DNA from: Lamellibrachia satsuma
Lineage: Eukaryota > Annelida > Polychaeta > Sabellida > Siboglinidae
Assembly (NCBI GenBank): GCA_033239005.1
Contig: BSQZ01000001.1
Coordinates: 19,715,000 to 19,778,999 of the forward strand
DNA length: 64,000 bases
Direction: 5' to 3'
In this document: piece after piece, positions 9,259 to 20,985 of the stretch
Layout: each line of letters opens with the position of its first letter
Position numbering within the stretch: position 1 is the stretch's first letter
The notes under the pieces: model-generated
What the model was told of the DNA's origin: nothing
What the model saw: the letters and a program-made list of their open reading frames with translations, nothing else
Databases searched by the model: none
Translations under genes and position numbers: made by a program

Positions 9259-11703
9259 TTACATATTCCATGGTCTAATGTTGCCACCGTGGTTCAACTT
9301 GGTCACTAACTTGTCCCAGAAAAGTGTCTGGCCTTCTGGGTCGTCGGTCCACTCAAGGTAACACCTGCTCAAGATACCTTCGAGTGTCCGCGTCAACTGC
9401 GACGTGGGAAACTCGCGCAGAATGATCGGAATGATGACGTCACGACCTTGGCTGATGATGCGGTTGCGGGCGAGATGCATCTCGAGGAGACACCAGTTAC
9501 TGGAGAGGAAGTCCGGCGACAAGACGAGCACGGTGAAACGACATTTGTCGATACTCTCCCGGATCGACTCCTCCAGTATGCTGCCCGGCAGGAAGTCGCG
9601 ATGGTGGATCACCGTCGAGATCTCGTGTTCCTCCATGTGCCGAAGCAGGTCGTTACACACCCATGCCCTGTCGTTCGAGTTGAAGCAGACGAAAGCGTCT
9701 CGTTCGTACTCGTGTTCGTCTTCAACATCAGAAGAAGATGCTCTTACACGGAGTCTGTGGAGACATATGGCTAGTTTCCAACGATATCGTCTTACGACGT
9801 AGATAGCAATAGGAATTGCCACTGCAGCCACTATTAAAATCACGGATAATGACATTAGAACAACATACATCCACGCGGTGTTTTCCCCAACTTTGTATTG
9901 TACGGTCGACTGGTCAATTGGCTTCGTTGTGAAGTTTGGCTCTGATGTGACGTTTGGCTTTGGTGTGACGTTTGGATTTGATGTGACGTTCGGCTTCAAT
10001 GTAACATCTCTCGAATTGTTCCTAGACACGTTGCCATGACACATCGTTTCGAATACCGCGATGTCGACTTCAGAGAACAAATTCCATATGTTGTTTCCAT
10101 CGACACAAAACGTGTCATCCTTATTGAGAAAGTTCACCCGGGATGTCAGAGTCCACGAGACAAAGTCCGTGTTGTTACAACTGCAATCGAGCGGGTTTCC
10201 ACTGAGGTCAATTTCTATTGCTAGATTATCGAGTTCTATGCGTGTATCAACAGTTAAACTGGTCAATTTGTTGTGGCTCAAATTGAACATTTGAAGGTTT
10301 CCCAGTTTGTGTAATTCCACGTGAAACTCGCGCAAGGAATTTCCAGATAGGTTAAGATTTTGCAATTGCAGTAAACTCGAAAATTCATTTGGCGATATTT
10401 CAGGTAGGTGACATCTCGCCATATCGAGAACCCTTAGTTTGTCGTTGTGACGGAACATGCGGTTGTCCTTGTCGTGGGCAACGGCGCTGCCGATATCGTT
10501 TTCACCCAGCAGCAACACCGTCAAATTTAGCATTTTGTCAAATACGCCTGCATCGATTTCGTTTAAATTTACATTCTGAAGGTTTAAATATTCCAGTGCA
10601 TGGAGATTCCCAACAGAATAAGTGGTATTTGTTGTCGAGCGAGCATTGGAGATGTCAACGTATTTCAAAACATCGAAATTGTCAATGAAACTGAACTGGT
10701 CCAAGAAATAGTTTCCACTGGCTATAAATATTGTATTTCTCATAGACACGTGTTCGAGGTGTTGACCCAGTTCTATTTGAATGAATGTAGCTACGTTATT
10801 ACGAACAATCAAACTGGGACACTTTTCATTAGAAATAACTTTTGCCAAAGTGTTCATTCCACTTATATCAAGGTTCTTCAGCTGACTGAGAGCCACAAGT
10901 TCTATCCAGAAGGTGGATATAAAGCTCGTCCCGACAATGGCGTTTTCTGCCAGTGATATGTATTCTAGCACCGGTAGCGTATGTTTGGGAGAACCCCAGA
11001 AAGTGCTGATATAATTTCTTCCGAGGTCCAAGTTCTTCAGCCCCGTGTTCACCGACCCGTACTTGAACACATCGTCGATGTTGATCTTGGTTTCTTTGTG
11101 GTGCGAGGAATGGATTGCGTACAATACAAGTGTATAAAACTTGGAGCTGGTTACGCCTCCTAATACCAGGGCATAGTCTTCATAATTCAACGCATCGCGA
11201 ATGGAGCCAACGTATCGGAATTTGAGCATTTGGAGCGACAACAAAGGCTTTAGAATGTCCTGATCCATGCTCTCCAATTCGTTGAGACGTTCTATCGTCA
11301 GCGACAACAAGCTCGACAAACCACTGAACGTGTCTTTCTCGATGCGCTTCCAGGAGAGATTGCGAAGAATCAGATGTGTTATATTGGTGACGCCGTGAAA
11401 TAAGCGGTTCCTGGAAGTAGCACTGATCCTATCTAAAGTCAGTTCCTGCACATTGGACAGATTGACGAAGTTTAAAAGCACAGGCACACGTAAATTGAAG
11501 CACGATATCTTCAGTCGCACTGTGTTTGTTGGCAAGTCCGTTATTATTCCGGTAACAGTTTCGTAGCGTCCATCGCCGATTCTTGGTTTACAATGCAGCA
11601 TGAACCATCCGTTTTCCCACTCACACTTGTAGCCGTCCGGACACGTCTCCACTGTGCATGTCACCAATGCGACCAGCGTCAACAGGACGATTAGAGTTGA
11701 CAT
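9259..11703 (-). CDS. Toll-like receptor (LRR-TM-TIR), single coding exon
   Basis: Pattern-recognition receptor that signals through its TIR domain. The ATG at 11703 is chosen over the upstream in-frame one (11763) because it starts a clean signal peptide (MSTLIVLLTLVALVTC), and an acceptor-like tatgttatccag lies at 11745-11756, so the upstream codons are probably 5' UTR or intron. The 814-residue product has a Cys-containing N-terminal cap, about 15-20 leucine-rich repeats, a C-terminal cap (NPLDCSCNN), a stalk with repeated NVT/KPNVT units, a membrane helix near residues 635-660 and a TIR domain with box 1 (YERDAFVCFNSND), box 2 (HRDFLPG) and box 3 (FW). The BB-loop proline is present, so the domain looks signalling-competent. 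The frame is intact. A paralogue lies at 62398 in opposite orientation. Confidence 0.93.
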   Translation of the reverse strand: MSTLIVLLTLVALVTCTVETCPDGYKCEWENGWFMLHCKPRIGDGRYETVTGIITDLPTNTVRLKISCFNLRVPVLLNFVNLSNVQELTLDRISATSRNRLFHGVTNITHLILRNLSWKRIEKDTFSGLSSLLSLTIERLNELESMDQDILKPLLSLQMLKFRYVGSIRDALNYEDYALVLGGVTSSKFYTLVLYAIHSSHHKETKINIDDVFKYGSVNTGLKNLDLGRNYISTFWGSPKHTLPVLEYISLAENAIVGTSFISTFWIELVALSQLKNLDISGMNTLAKVISNEKCPSLIVRNNVATFIQIELGQHLEHVSMRNTIFIASGNYFLDQFSFIDNFDVLKYVDISNARSTTNTTYSVGNLHALEYLNLQNVNLNEIDAGVFDKMLNLTVLLLGENDIGSAVAHDKDNRMFRHNDKLRVLDMARCHLPEISPNEFSSLLQLQNLNLSGNSLREFHVELHKLGNLQMFNLSHNKLTSLTVDTRIELDNLAIEIDLSGNPLDCSCNNTDFVSWTLTSRVNFLNKDDTFCVDGNNIWNLFSEVDIAVFETMCHGNVSRNNSRDVTLKPNVTSNPNVTPKPNVTSEPNFTTKPIDQSTVQYKVGENTAWMYVVLMSLSVILIVAAVAIPIAIYVVRRYRWKLAICLHRLRVRASSSDVEDEHEYERDAFVCFNSNDRAWVCNDLLRHMEEHEISTVIHHRDFLPGSILEESIRESIDKCRFTVLVLSPDFLSSNWCLLEMHLARNRIISQGRDVIIPIILREFPTSQLTRTLEGILSRCYLEWTDDPEGQTLFWDKLVTKLNHGGNIRPWNM

Positions 11704-11780
11704 GATTCTGTTACAATGTTGTTCCACTCCGGAGACGTTTGAGTCTGGATAACATAAACACAATTACACTGACATTGTAA
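11704..11780 (-). promoter_or_regulatory. Probable 5' UTR with splice acceptor of the TLR
   Basis: A tgtttatgttatccag acceptor is followed by a leader and the start codon. The same arrangement (gtgtttatgttgtccag, then a related leader) precedes the paralogue at 62398. This supports an untranslated first exon joined to a single coding exon. Confidence 0.5.
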
Positions 11781-13119
11781 ATGTGTCATGGATATGAAAT
11801 ATTGTTTTAATGCATGATAAATATTCTGTGTAGATTATCAAAGTAGAATAAAACAGCTTTCAACAATTACTTAGATCAGCTACTATTGACTCACACGTAT
11901 AAATGACGGTTCCGGATGTAGGCACCTAAAACTGGAATAAAAACACTAAATATCACGTTCTCGCTCGAACTTGAATGGATGGGCTCACCATGCACACTGC
12001 TGAATTTCTTGTGGACTATTTAAATATTACTTACCGAAAGGGTATTTTTTAGTCGAAGCAATTAAAAAAGGCAGTTTCAGTGATAAAAACGGGTAAAGCG
12101 TTCAATAAAATAGCAGTTTGTTTATCATTTAAACTATAAATAGGTATTAGTATAGATTATCTTTTGTCACATGTTAAAGGAACATGCTGGGTGTATGTTT
12201 AGTTTATTGCAGATTTCGAGGATCCAGTAAATGCAACAACAGCCACGATTGTTTAAAGGGCATCATCCCAGTAACACCCGTGGCAGTAGTCCCCGTCCCA
12301 ATACACACAGGAGGTGTGAGAATCGAGTGCCAGCATTCACCAGTTCGGCACGCTATTGAGTTAACACACAACCATTAAATGTATGAATTATTTATTTTGG
12401 TAATAACATGTTTGTGGAATAGCTGTTCATCACACATATGATAATGGTATAACAAAATAAGGCATGTGTCAACACTGTATTGCTTATATTTCCTTTCAAA
12501 GGAAATTATAGGTGACCAAAGTGTCTCATGTGAGCTAAAATCAGTTGAAGCCCCGTTTAGATTTCACACATTGAGTGAATGTCTAGCTCATTGCCCTAAC
12601 ATTTAAATGAAGTCTGCTTCACAAAGCTTGTGTGAGGTAAACAAACCCTACCTAGCTTTCACACATTGAGTGATCGGAAGGCTAAACCTAATTACACATC
12701 ATTAACATTTTCATATGAGTTGTTAGCCTGCAAATTGTATCATTCACAAAAACGTGTTTACGGTTTCGCTGTGATAAGAAGTCCGGAGATTCAGTGAATG
12801 TGTACACCAGGTATATAACGTTTTATATTTAAAATACAGGTTGGTTAGAACAAAGAATGGAACATCTGTGGTGGTCGGATGTGCCCAATGGCTCACACAG
12901 AGCGAAAAACACACATGCAGCTCAGCACCCTAGCTGATGTGCTACATATACTATAGGCTGTTGCTACAGATCTGGACCCGGACGTAGTGCAAGACGACTA
13001 GTGGTCCGGCACTTCATGTGCGCATGCACTAATCGAAGTATGAAGATATAACTGCCTGCCTATTGTAAATATGTCTCTAATACTATTGAGTTGTAAATGT
13101 ATACACATAGGACGCGGAA
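11781..13119. other. Upstream region of the TLR; no gene seen
   Basis: The untranslated first exon and promoter of the minus-strand TLR should be here but cannot be pinned down. No repeats or ORFs of note. Confidence 0.45.
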
Positions 13120-13820
13120 ACATGGACGAAGAATATATAATGGGGGATGCTGTACTAGGTAGAACCACAAAAGAAAAGACTTAGGAGTAACATTTAGTGC
13201 TGACATGAAAGTTTCAGAGCAATGTGGGATTGCTGCTTCAAAAGGTAATCACATTCTAGGGCTAATCAGAACTATCACATATAAGGAGAAACAACTAATT
13301 GTACCTCTGTACAAAGCAATAGTTAGACCGCATTTGGAATATTGTATACAAGCATGGAGGTGAAATCGTAAGAAGAGCATAGACAAGTTAGAAAGGATAC
13401 AATGAAGAGCCACTAAGATTATTCCAGAACTGAGAGACCACAATTATGAAAGCCGCTTATTATAACGTGGTTTAACAACACTGGAGACCAGGAGGCTAAG
13501 AGGAGATCAAATAGAAATGTCTAAGATAGTGAATGGCTATGAGGATATATACGTTCTTCAAACTTAAATAAGGCAGTAGAACCATACGACACAAAGCAGC
13601 ATTAGTTAAGGAACAATGAGGTGATAAATGAATGGCACAAACTGTCAAATGATTGTGTCGATGTTAGTAGTGTGTGAATATGTTTTAAAATAGAATTGAC
13701 AGAAATCTGACCAGGCCGGGCTGTACGTAATGATAACATTGTTGGACACTCCGCAAGCCAATGACTTTCTTGTTCACTTGCTATCTGGAATTTGTAGTTT
13801 GGGATGGCAATTAGGTTAAA
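13120..13820 (+). mobile_element. LINE 3' fragment (same family as 14600-17469)
   Basis: Matches the 3' end of the RT ORF: segments corresponding to SADMKVSEQCGIAASKGN, YKAIVRPHLEYCIQAW and the following region are recognisable but broken by stops and indels. It ends in ggttaaatcttgttaaat, the tandem decamer tail shared with the copies ending at 17469 and 54031. Confidence 0.85.
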
Positions 13821-14111
13821 TCTTGTTAAATGAGATCGTTGGAAGAAGAAAACAGACCTAGCTATACTTTTCAAATAATGATGTATCATTACTTTGTCAA
13901 ATTTTAGCGTATCGTGTATTCCGGTGGTTAGCACTTGACTTATTTATGATTTGACCGTCTGCATGCGCACACTATATGCCGCCTGGAATACGCGAACACG
14001 CTTAGGCCTACTGCACATACAAAGCGGAAAGAGTGCATGACCTATATAGCTGTATAGTTGTGCTTATGTACTAGTCCGGAACGCTAGCCACTTCGTATAT
14101 TATACCTAAGA
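13821..14111. other. No gene seen
   Basis: Contains gcatgcgcacactata (about 13970), which recurs inverted near 60818 as part of a longer diverged repeat pair. No gene. Confidence 0.4.
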
Positions 14112-14215
14112 ATTTACCTTATTAGCGACAGTTCCTCCCGCTAACTGCAACGTGACGACTGGGGACGGTTTATGTTCGATTCAGTTCGATGTTTTCAGGT
14201 GCACTGTGTCGATGC
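14112..14215 (+). repeat. Dispersed repeat, second copy inverted at 60880-60990
   Basis: The stretch with ccgctaactgcaacgtgacg, ggggacggtt and gattcagttcgatg matches the reverse complement of about 60880-60990, with several differences. It is probably part of an interspersed repeat of unknown class. Confidence 0.6.
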
Positions 14216-15143
14216 TCATTTGTTCACTAGCAACATGTTCACAAGTGAGTATGCGTCATGAAATGCGTCTAGGGCTATTTAGGGAACATGTCGTGTCGTG
14301 TTCTCGATATACATATCCTGATACGTATCTACTACTCGTGAATGGTAGGTTGTGTGCATTGCGGTTGAACAATTGTCCATTGAGGTGCAAGCATCGTGAC
14401 GGGATAATGCCCCAGTTAGACGTCCTGGTGTGTTACACACGAATGTTTTAATTGGGTTTTATCTCCGGCTGACTCGAGTATGTTTTTCTGGGTAATCACG
14501 ACGAGGGGGGTTACCTAGAGGTGTCTCAAGCAGAACAAGAGGCCACTAGCACAGATAAACCAATATCAAATCATCAGAAAAACATCTCTGAAAAGGTTAT
14601 AGATGCGTATGTTTAAATGCAAGGAGCATAGTAAATAAGAAAAACGAATTAAACATTATTATATTGACCCTCACATAATTGGTATTACTGAATCATGGGC
14701 CAACACAGATATAACAGATGCCGAATTAGGACTGACAGGGTATGTAATGTTTAGGAAAGATCGAATAGGAAGAAGGGGCGGGGGAGTTATTTTATATGTT
14801 AAAGAATCTATTCAGGTTTATGAAATAAAACTGGAAAGGGAAGCAGATTGCGATGAAGCTGTTTGGTGCAAAATTGTTTCAGGAAATTCAAAATTAACTA
14901 TTGGTTTACTTTACCGAAGTCCAAACATAAACGAAGAGGACAACACAAAATAAAAACGCTATAAAGGAAGTTAGTAAAGGGGAATGTATCATAATGGGAG
15001 ATTTTAACCATGTACACATACAATGGAATTCTCTAGATAGCACAGGGATTGAGGACCAACCATTTCTATTTTAAATCCAGGATAGCTTTCTTACTCAGCA
15101 CGTACTAGAACCAACCAGGGGAGAAAATGTATTAGATATAGTT

Positions 15144-16076
15144 TTGTCATCACAAAAAGAATTAGTGGACATTGTAAAAATGTTTGAACCATTGGGTAAT
15201 AGTGATCATAATCAAATACATTTTGACATCCATGTAAAATCAGAAAGTAAAAAAAAGAAAACGTACAAGAGAAACTTCCACAAAGATAACTACAAAGATA
15301 TGAGAAAATACTTAGCAAAGCTAGATTGGAATAACATACTGATGAATAAGACCGCAATTGAATGTTGGAACATTCTAAAATATGAAATTGAGAGTATCAT
15401 CGATAAATTTGTTCCCTTCCAAAAACAAGGAAAACGGTGTAGAAAGAAACACTTGTCAAAAGAGGCTATTAGAAAAATAATGCTAAAACAAACCATGTGG
15501 AGGGTTTATAAGCGTATTAGAAAGGAAGAAGACTATGCAGAATACAAAGAGGCACTTAATGCAGCTACAACTGAAATCAGACAATCTAAAAGAAGCTATG
15601 AGCAAAAACTAGCATGTAACATAAAAAATGACAGCAAGAGTTTTTCTGCATATGTCAGGAGTAAACAAAACGTACAAGACAAGGTTGGACCTCTAGAAGA
15701 CAGTGCTGGAAATATAATATCACAGGGATTTTTAATGGCGGAAGACCTAAATGGTTACTTCAGTTCAGTGTTTACCAAAGAAGATATTCTTTCATTACCA
15801 GTTGCTGATGCTAAATTTCAGGGGGCTAAGTCTGACTATTTAGGTCCGTTAGTTGTAACTCCAGAATTGGTAGCTAATAAAATAAAGGCAATGAAGGATA
15901 ACAAATCACCGGGAGTGGATGGGATTCCTCCAAAATTACTAATGGAAACAGTAGAACAAATCAGTATACCACATGCAAGACTATTCAACTTGTCATTAAA
16001 AGAGGGAGTTGTTCCTTTTGAATGGAAAGAAGCAAACATCATACCATTATTTAAAAAGGGTTCGAGAAATAAGTAA
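15144..16076 (+). pseudogene. LINE endonuclease C-terminus and RT N-terminal part
   Basis: 310-codon open segment. It contains the end of the endonuclease (LGNSDHNQIHFD, the SDH motif) and the first RT blocks (NKSPGVDGIPPKLL, then KEANIIPLFKKGS). It stops at 16074 within the conserved run that continues in the next frames. Confidence 0.85.
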
Positions 16077-16520
16077 GAGCATTACAGACCAGTGAGGTTA
16101 ACGTCAGTGATTTGTAAATTATTAGAAAGGTTAATTAAAGACCATATGGTGGACTTCCTCGTTAAGCATAAATTATTAAATTAATCTCAACATGGATTCC
16201 TTAAAGCGAGGTCATGCTTAACAAATATGTTATGTTTTTTGGAAGAAATCACTAACTGGATAGACGTGGGATCGCCAGTAGATATTATCTACTTAGATTT
16301 TCAGAAAGCTTTTGACAAAGTGCCACATCAAAGATTACTACTTAAATTAAAAGCCCATGGTATCGGGGATAGCATAACTGACTTGATAGAACAATGGCTG
16401 ACTGACAGAAGACAACGAGTTGTAGTAGATGGAGAAGTTTCAAATTGGAAATCGGCTTTGAGTGGGGTACCTCAAGGATCAGTATTATGACCTATATTAT
16501 TCTTAATTTATATCAATGAC

Positions 16521-17369
16521 TTGGACGACAGTATAACAAGTAACGTACTGAAATTTGCGGATGACACAAAACTCTTTAGAAAGGTTAATACTGATGGTGA
16601 TAAACAACATTTACAAAACGATCTAGACAGATTAGTGAAATGGTCTGAGACTGAGAAATGGCAGATGTTGTTCAATTTTGGGAAATGTAAATGCCTACAT
16701 ACAGGACATGGGAACTTGAATGTAAACTATAAAATGGGAGATACTGTTCTGGGTACTACTGTAAAAGAAAAGGACTTAGGAGTTACAGTAAGCGCTGATA
16801 TGAAAGTTTCAGAGCAGTGTGGTATTGCAGCTTCAAAGGGTAATCAGATTCTTGGATTGATTAGAATAAACATAACATACAAGGAAAAAAAGTTAATGAT
16901 ACCTCTTTATAAAGCAATAGTTAGACCTCATTTAGAATACTGTATACAAGCATGGAAACCATATCGTAAGAAGGATATAGATACGCTTGAACGCATACAA
17001 AGGAGAGCAGCTAAAATTATTCCAGAACTGAGAGACCTTAGTTATGAAGAACGCCTGAAAGGATGTGGTTTAACAACTCTAAAGACAAGGAGGTTAAGAG
17101 GAGATCAGAATGAAGTTTTTAAGATATTGAATGGGTATGAAAATATTGATAGAAATATGTTTTTCTCACTCAAGAAGGATAGCAGAACTAGAGAACATGA
17201 GGTAAAATTAGTAAAGGATCAATGTAGATTGGACATCAGGAAGCACTCGTTCTCACAGAGGACAATAAATGAATGGAACAAATTGTCTACAGATTGTGTC
17301 ACTACTAGCAGCGTGAATATGTTTAAAAATAGGGTTCACACATATCTCAGGAGGGCAGGTTATAAGTAG
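16521..17369 (+). pseudogene. LINE reverse transcriptase C-terminal part
   Basis: 282 codons including the RT catalytic FADDTKLF near the start, the thumb-like HLEYCIQAW block and the C-terminal NRVHTYLRRAGYK. The upstream fragment at 16227-16490 ends with a nonsense codon just after GVPQGSVL, only ~30 bp away, and a small frame change links the two. Confidence 0.85.
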
Positions 17370-17469
17370 ATGAACATTGTTGGACTCTCGATAAGCCAAT
17401 GGCTTCCTTGTCCACTTGCCATTTGGGCCTTTGGCTTGGATGGCAAATCTTGTTTAATCTTGTTAAATC

Positions 17470-17614
17470 TATTTCTTGCGTTCGGTCTCGGCAAACGTGT
17501 CTGGGCTTGCCGCCTTATACCGTGTTTGATTGGCTGTTTTCCCCACGTGTTCCGTGCACCAAGTGTTATAAAGCGTCTGATTCAATGTTTGTTGCACGGA
17601 AACAATAGTATGGC
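17470..17614. other. Junction between LINE and Polinton copy A
   Basis: Contains no recognised coding sequence. Polinton similarity starts only at about 17615, inside the protease gene, so the left end of copy A is lost here. Confidence 0.5.
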
Positions 17615-17738
17615 GTTGCACACGAAGGCGGCAGGTAGAACGCCGTCTATCGTCGCGGGCAGTCCGTCTTTGGGTACGACACATCGATCTCGTGCACAGG
17701 TCCGTCTCCAGTAGTCGGGCGATCTGCAGGGTGTCCAT
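17615..17738 (-). pseudogene. Polinton protease fragment, copy A
   Basis: The first codons (MDTLQIARLLETDLCT) match the start of the copy-B adenain-like protease at 31191. A frameshift follows within ~20 codons and similarity ends after about 40 codons, before any catalytic residue. Confidence 0.8.
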
Positions 17739-17739
17739 C

Positions 17740-18876
17740 TCAGAAGTCGCAGATGACGTTGCGACTCTTGTCGATTTCCAGCACTGACTCGAATTCGGCG
17801 TAGGCTATGACGTTCACGGTGGTCTGCAGCGCATTGCGGAAATGAAGTTCTATGCGCAGGTTGCACTTTTGTACCAGATGGAAGCAGGGGCCGTCGCACT
17901 GGTCGGGGGTCAGGTCAAAACCGAAGAAGGTGTAACCGTCTCGGTAGTCGCTGCGAGTCAGACCTTTCCCCTCGTCCTTGTCGTACGCACCGTTGTAGGA
18001 GTCGTTATCGATGCAGCACAGCACCAGACGTTTCTGCAGAGTGCTGAGGAACAGGTTCTCGTGCGTGTGCGACCGAGCACCCGCGGGAATGGAGTACACG
18101 ACGGACCGCATCGGATACTTGACCGTGCTCTTCTCGAGAGTCTTGTGCCATCTGCACGGTGGGATTGAGGGTGGCCTTCTTGGCAAACAAGATGGCATTG
18201 ACGATGTTGATCCTGTAATCGGGGTTGGGTCCACCAGCCATGAGCGCAAACGCAGCCTTATTGCGCACCAGTCGTATCTTGACATCGACGCCGTTGATCA
18301 GGAATTTATCTTGCAGAAACAGGTCCGCGTGTAGACGACCCATCATGTCGACCACTCGACTCCGTACGATGTGCTCTCGTCAAGCCACGAACCCTGCGTT
18401 AGCCGCGGCTCCGTCGACTATCTCGACAGCATCCATGTGAGCGGCCGTGTCCTTGTGCCACAGCTGACCTGTCAGCTGCGTGACCTTGGCATCGGTACCG
18501 TAACTCAGCAGCGTCTCGATGTAGGCACGATACGCGTACGTGTTGGTCGAATGGGTCACGAGCGTGCCGTTCAGGTAGACTTCGACCTGACCGAACAGCG
18601 AATGCAGCCAGTTATTCACTGGTCCCACGGGGTCGGCCAAGTCGAGATCGTCCCCGTTAGCTCGCGTCACCTTCACCTGCACGTGTAGCATCGTGTTGGC
18701 GAGATCCAGGTAATTGTCTCCCGATCCAGGGATCAGGAATTCGATCGGTCCAGAGAGGCCATGGGTTTATGTTCCACCACGTAGCTGTCGACGATGCTGT
18801 TCTGAGTGGGGGGTACGGTAAAGAGATCCAGTTCGGACTTGACCCCTTCGCACGACTGTCTATGTACGAACGCCAT
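17740..18876 (-). pseudogene. Hexon-like major capsid protein, copy A (broken)
   Basis: Double jelly-roll-type major capsid protein family of Polintons and adintoviruses. The start is at 18876 (MAFVH...), and the end (FESVLEIDKSRN) is at 17740. Compared with the copy-B gene it has several frameshifts and an in-frame loss of about 50 codons in the region that in copy B follows YDKNPFHAK. The conserved RANGDDLDLADPVGPVNNWL and GYTFFGFDLTPDQCDGPC blocks are clear. It overlaps the core-like gene by 17 nt, as in copy B. Confidence 0.88.
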
Positions 18877-19279
18877 CGTTGTCGTCGAATATGTCGGCCT
18901 CACGTTTCTTGGGCGTCTGTCTCGCGCGCCGTCTCTTCGCTGTAGTGACTCCTGTCTTCGCGGGTGCTCGTTTTATGCGTTTACGAGGTCGCACGCCAGG
19001 GACCTCAAGGTTACGCAGCATGCTCCTACCAGAGTCCGTGATGCGTCGTTTGGCTGCCGTTTTTATGTTCTGACCAGATAAGACGTCGTCAGCTATACGA
19101 ATGCCGGTCTTCAACGCTCCCTTACCCAACGCCACGCCACCTGTCTTGATGAGTGGCATGGCGCTGCGCAGCAGACCGCCGAACAGACTGCCCAGTCCGT
19201 GACCTCGCTAGTATTGCGCACCGGCGAAGTAGGGCAGCGCACCACCCGCTTGACGCGCGTAATAATCGTTGTAATTCAT
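18860..19279 (-). pseudogene. Basic core-like virion protein, copy A (one stop)
   Basis: Arg/Lys-rich protein of the Polinton virion module, similar to the copy-B gene at 32492-32908. The ATG is at 19279. A TAG at about 19207-19209 interrupts the conserved Q-Y-x-RGHGLGSLF run. The C-terminal half is a basic, likely DNA-binding, tail ending in an acidic FDDNDG patch. Confidence 0.82.
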
Positions 19280-19305
19280 CGTCAGAACAGTCCGGTCCTA
19301 CGCTG

Positions 19306-19896
19306 TCAAAAATGAAGCGTCACCGTCACTCTACCGTTCTCGAATGGCACGCGCCGTCCTGTGTCGTCTCTTATATCCACCTCTATGTTCCCGAACTCAT
19401 TGCGCAACAGAGGCACGTAGTGAACGTTAGTGAAACGATCGGACACCGTGGTGCCGTGACCTCCGCGAACCGGGAGGCATCGCAACAACGGCACGAGACT
19501 GTCGCCGACGATGCGAGACTCCACGACGTCCGTGTAAACGTAGATGGTGTCGAACCCTTGATTCATGTTCACCACGGTATTGGCCTCTTGACGGAAAGAG
19601 TACGGGCTATCGGTAGTCTTTGGTTTTTCGGGTGGCAAAGTAATGGTGGCCGACGCCGTGAGACCTAGCTCCGGTGTATAGGCTTGATTTGTTTCCTCTC
19701 CTACTCGCGGGTGGGTGTACACGCGTGTATCCCTATCTCTCACTGGACTGGTGACAAGCGCCGGATAGAATCCCAAAATGGTACCCATTGCACTCTGGTA
19801 CGGCACGCTGAGGTCGGTGCCCGGTGACATGTGCAACGTCATTTTCTGAGTGATGGAACTGTAGCTCATTTTAGCCCGCGTCTTATCCGTCCACAT
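19306..19896 (-). pseudogene. Penton-like minor capsid protein, C-terminal part, copy A
   Basis: Matches the copy-B penton-like protein from about its residue 105 to the end. Here the C-terminus is complete (through RVTVTLHF), which reveals the stop that truncates the copy-B gene. The N-terminal third is deleted: the sequence joins directly to polB at about 19890-19900. Confidence 0.85.
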
Positions 19897-20985
19897 GCGT
19901 TTCAGCGAGCAGTTGCGCCATGGGTTTCCCGTTGACGGCGTTCACCTCTTCTCGAATGCACGGGCAATCATGGATGAAACAACCTTGGAAATGATAAGCC
20001 GTCTTCGTCTCACTGCACCATCCATCCACCCGATGTTTGCCTATTCTCTTCTCTCGTCCGTTGGTCTGATGTCGTATGGGAAGTCCCGTGCGTTCGGATT
20101 CCCACGTCAACCATTCTACAGCCATCTGTCCGTACAGCTGCGCCGATTCGGGGCGGAAGTCTTTCTCGGCCCGTCGTCGCGTGCACCATCCCATAGGCAT
20201 GTCTTGCGCGTACATCGCGTTCGCATCGTAACCGACGATCGACCGAAACGGACGAGCAGCCTCTCCGTACTCGTTCTGACGTAGCATGGTGACTCCTTTC
20301 TCGTGATAGCGGTGAAAAATGATCGCCGATAATGTTATCTTTGACGAGGTCATGCAGATCTTTATTCTTCTCGTTGAAGATGATAAGGTATGTCTTCTCT
20401 GGAAGGTCGTTGAACAGGTACAGCAGGGTCAGACCAGGTACGCTGATGCCTTGCTTGAACATGTCTATTCAACGTTGTTGATAGAAGGCAAAAGTCGCGC
20501 AACGTCTTCATGCCATTGTCGCACCAGGCCTCCTGACAACTGGCGTAATCCTCGTCTGAAATACCTTCATTCTTCAGTCGACTGAAGAATGTCTCTTTCG
20601 GTGGAAGAGCGGTGTCGTCGAGCCTCTCCAGACGGTCCATATACTCGTACGGGAAATTACCTTTCGTCACCTCGCATCCGTACGCTTTCAGATACTTGTC
20701 GTAGCTGAACCCAGGGGCTATGTAGTTGGTCATGTCTAGGAATTTCATCTCATCCTTCGAAAGACACATGAACGTGTTGTTACGTTTGATGACGAAAATT
20801 GACCCGATGCCATCGTTCTCTTCTTCTTTCTTTTTGTCCTCTTTCTCCCTCTCTTTTTCTTCTTCATCGTCTTCCTCGTCTTGTTTCTCTGTCTTTGCAG
20901 TCGACAGGAAGTACGGTATGAGAAACTGTTTGATGGCATTGAGATCATACTTACCCGAATTGAACCCGATGACAGCCACCCGCAA
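19890..20985 (-). pseudogene. DNA polymerase B middle fragment, copy A
   Basis: Corresponds to the copy-B polymerase from VIGFNSGKYDLNAIKQF to the MAQLLAET region. It includes the end of the exonuclease/TPR1 region and polymerase motif A (YDANAMY). Frameshifts break it near 20480 and 20300. An acidic Glu/Lys-rich insert (about 20820-20890) is longer than in copy B. The palm motifs B and C are lost with the deletion to penton. Confidence 0.88.

Larger units (their letters stand above)
14590..17469 (+). mobile_element. LINE, jockey/CR1 superfamily, nearly full length, decayed
   Basis: Encodes an APE-type endonuclease (from about 14600; GITESWAN, then RRGGGVILYV at about 14770) and a reverse transcriptase (15144-17369). 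The RT carries KSPGVDGIPP, DFQKAFDKVPHQRL, GVPQGSVL and the catalytic FADDTKLF. The frame is broken near 14950, at 16074, at 16182 and at the stop after GSVL (about 16488). The 3' UTR ends in tgtttaatcttgttaaat. A reading-frame comparison with the copy at 54031-55434 shows the two are close relatives, so the family was recently active. Confidence 0.9.

Noticed and set aside
14152..14451. 99-codon plus-strand ORF
   Set aside because: Overlaps the dispersed repeat at 14112-14215 and shows no domain or splice context.
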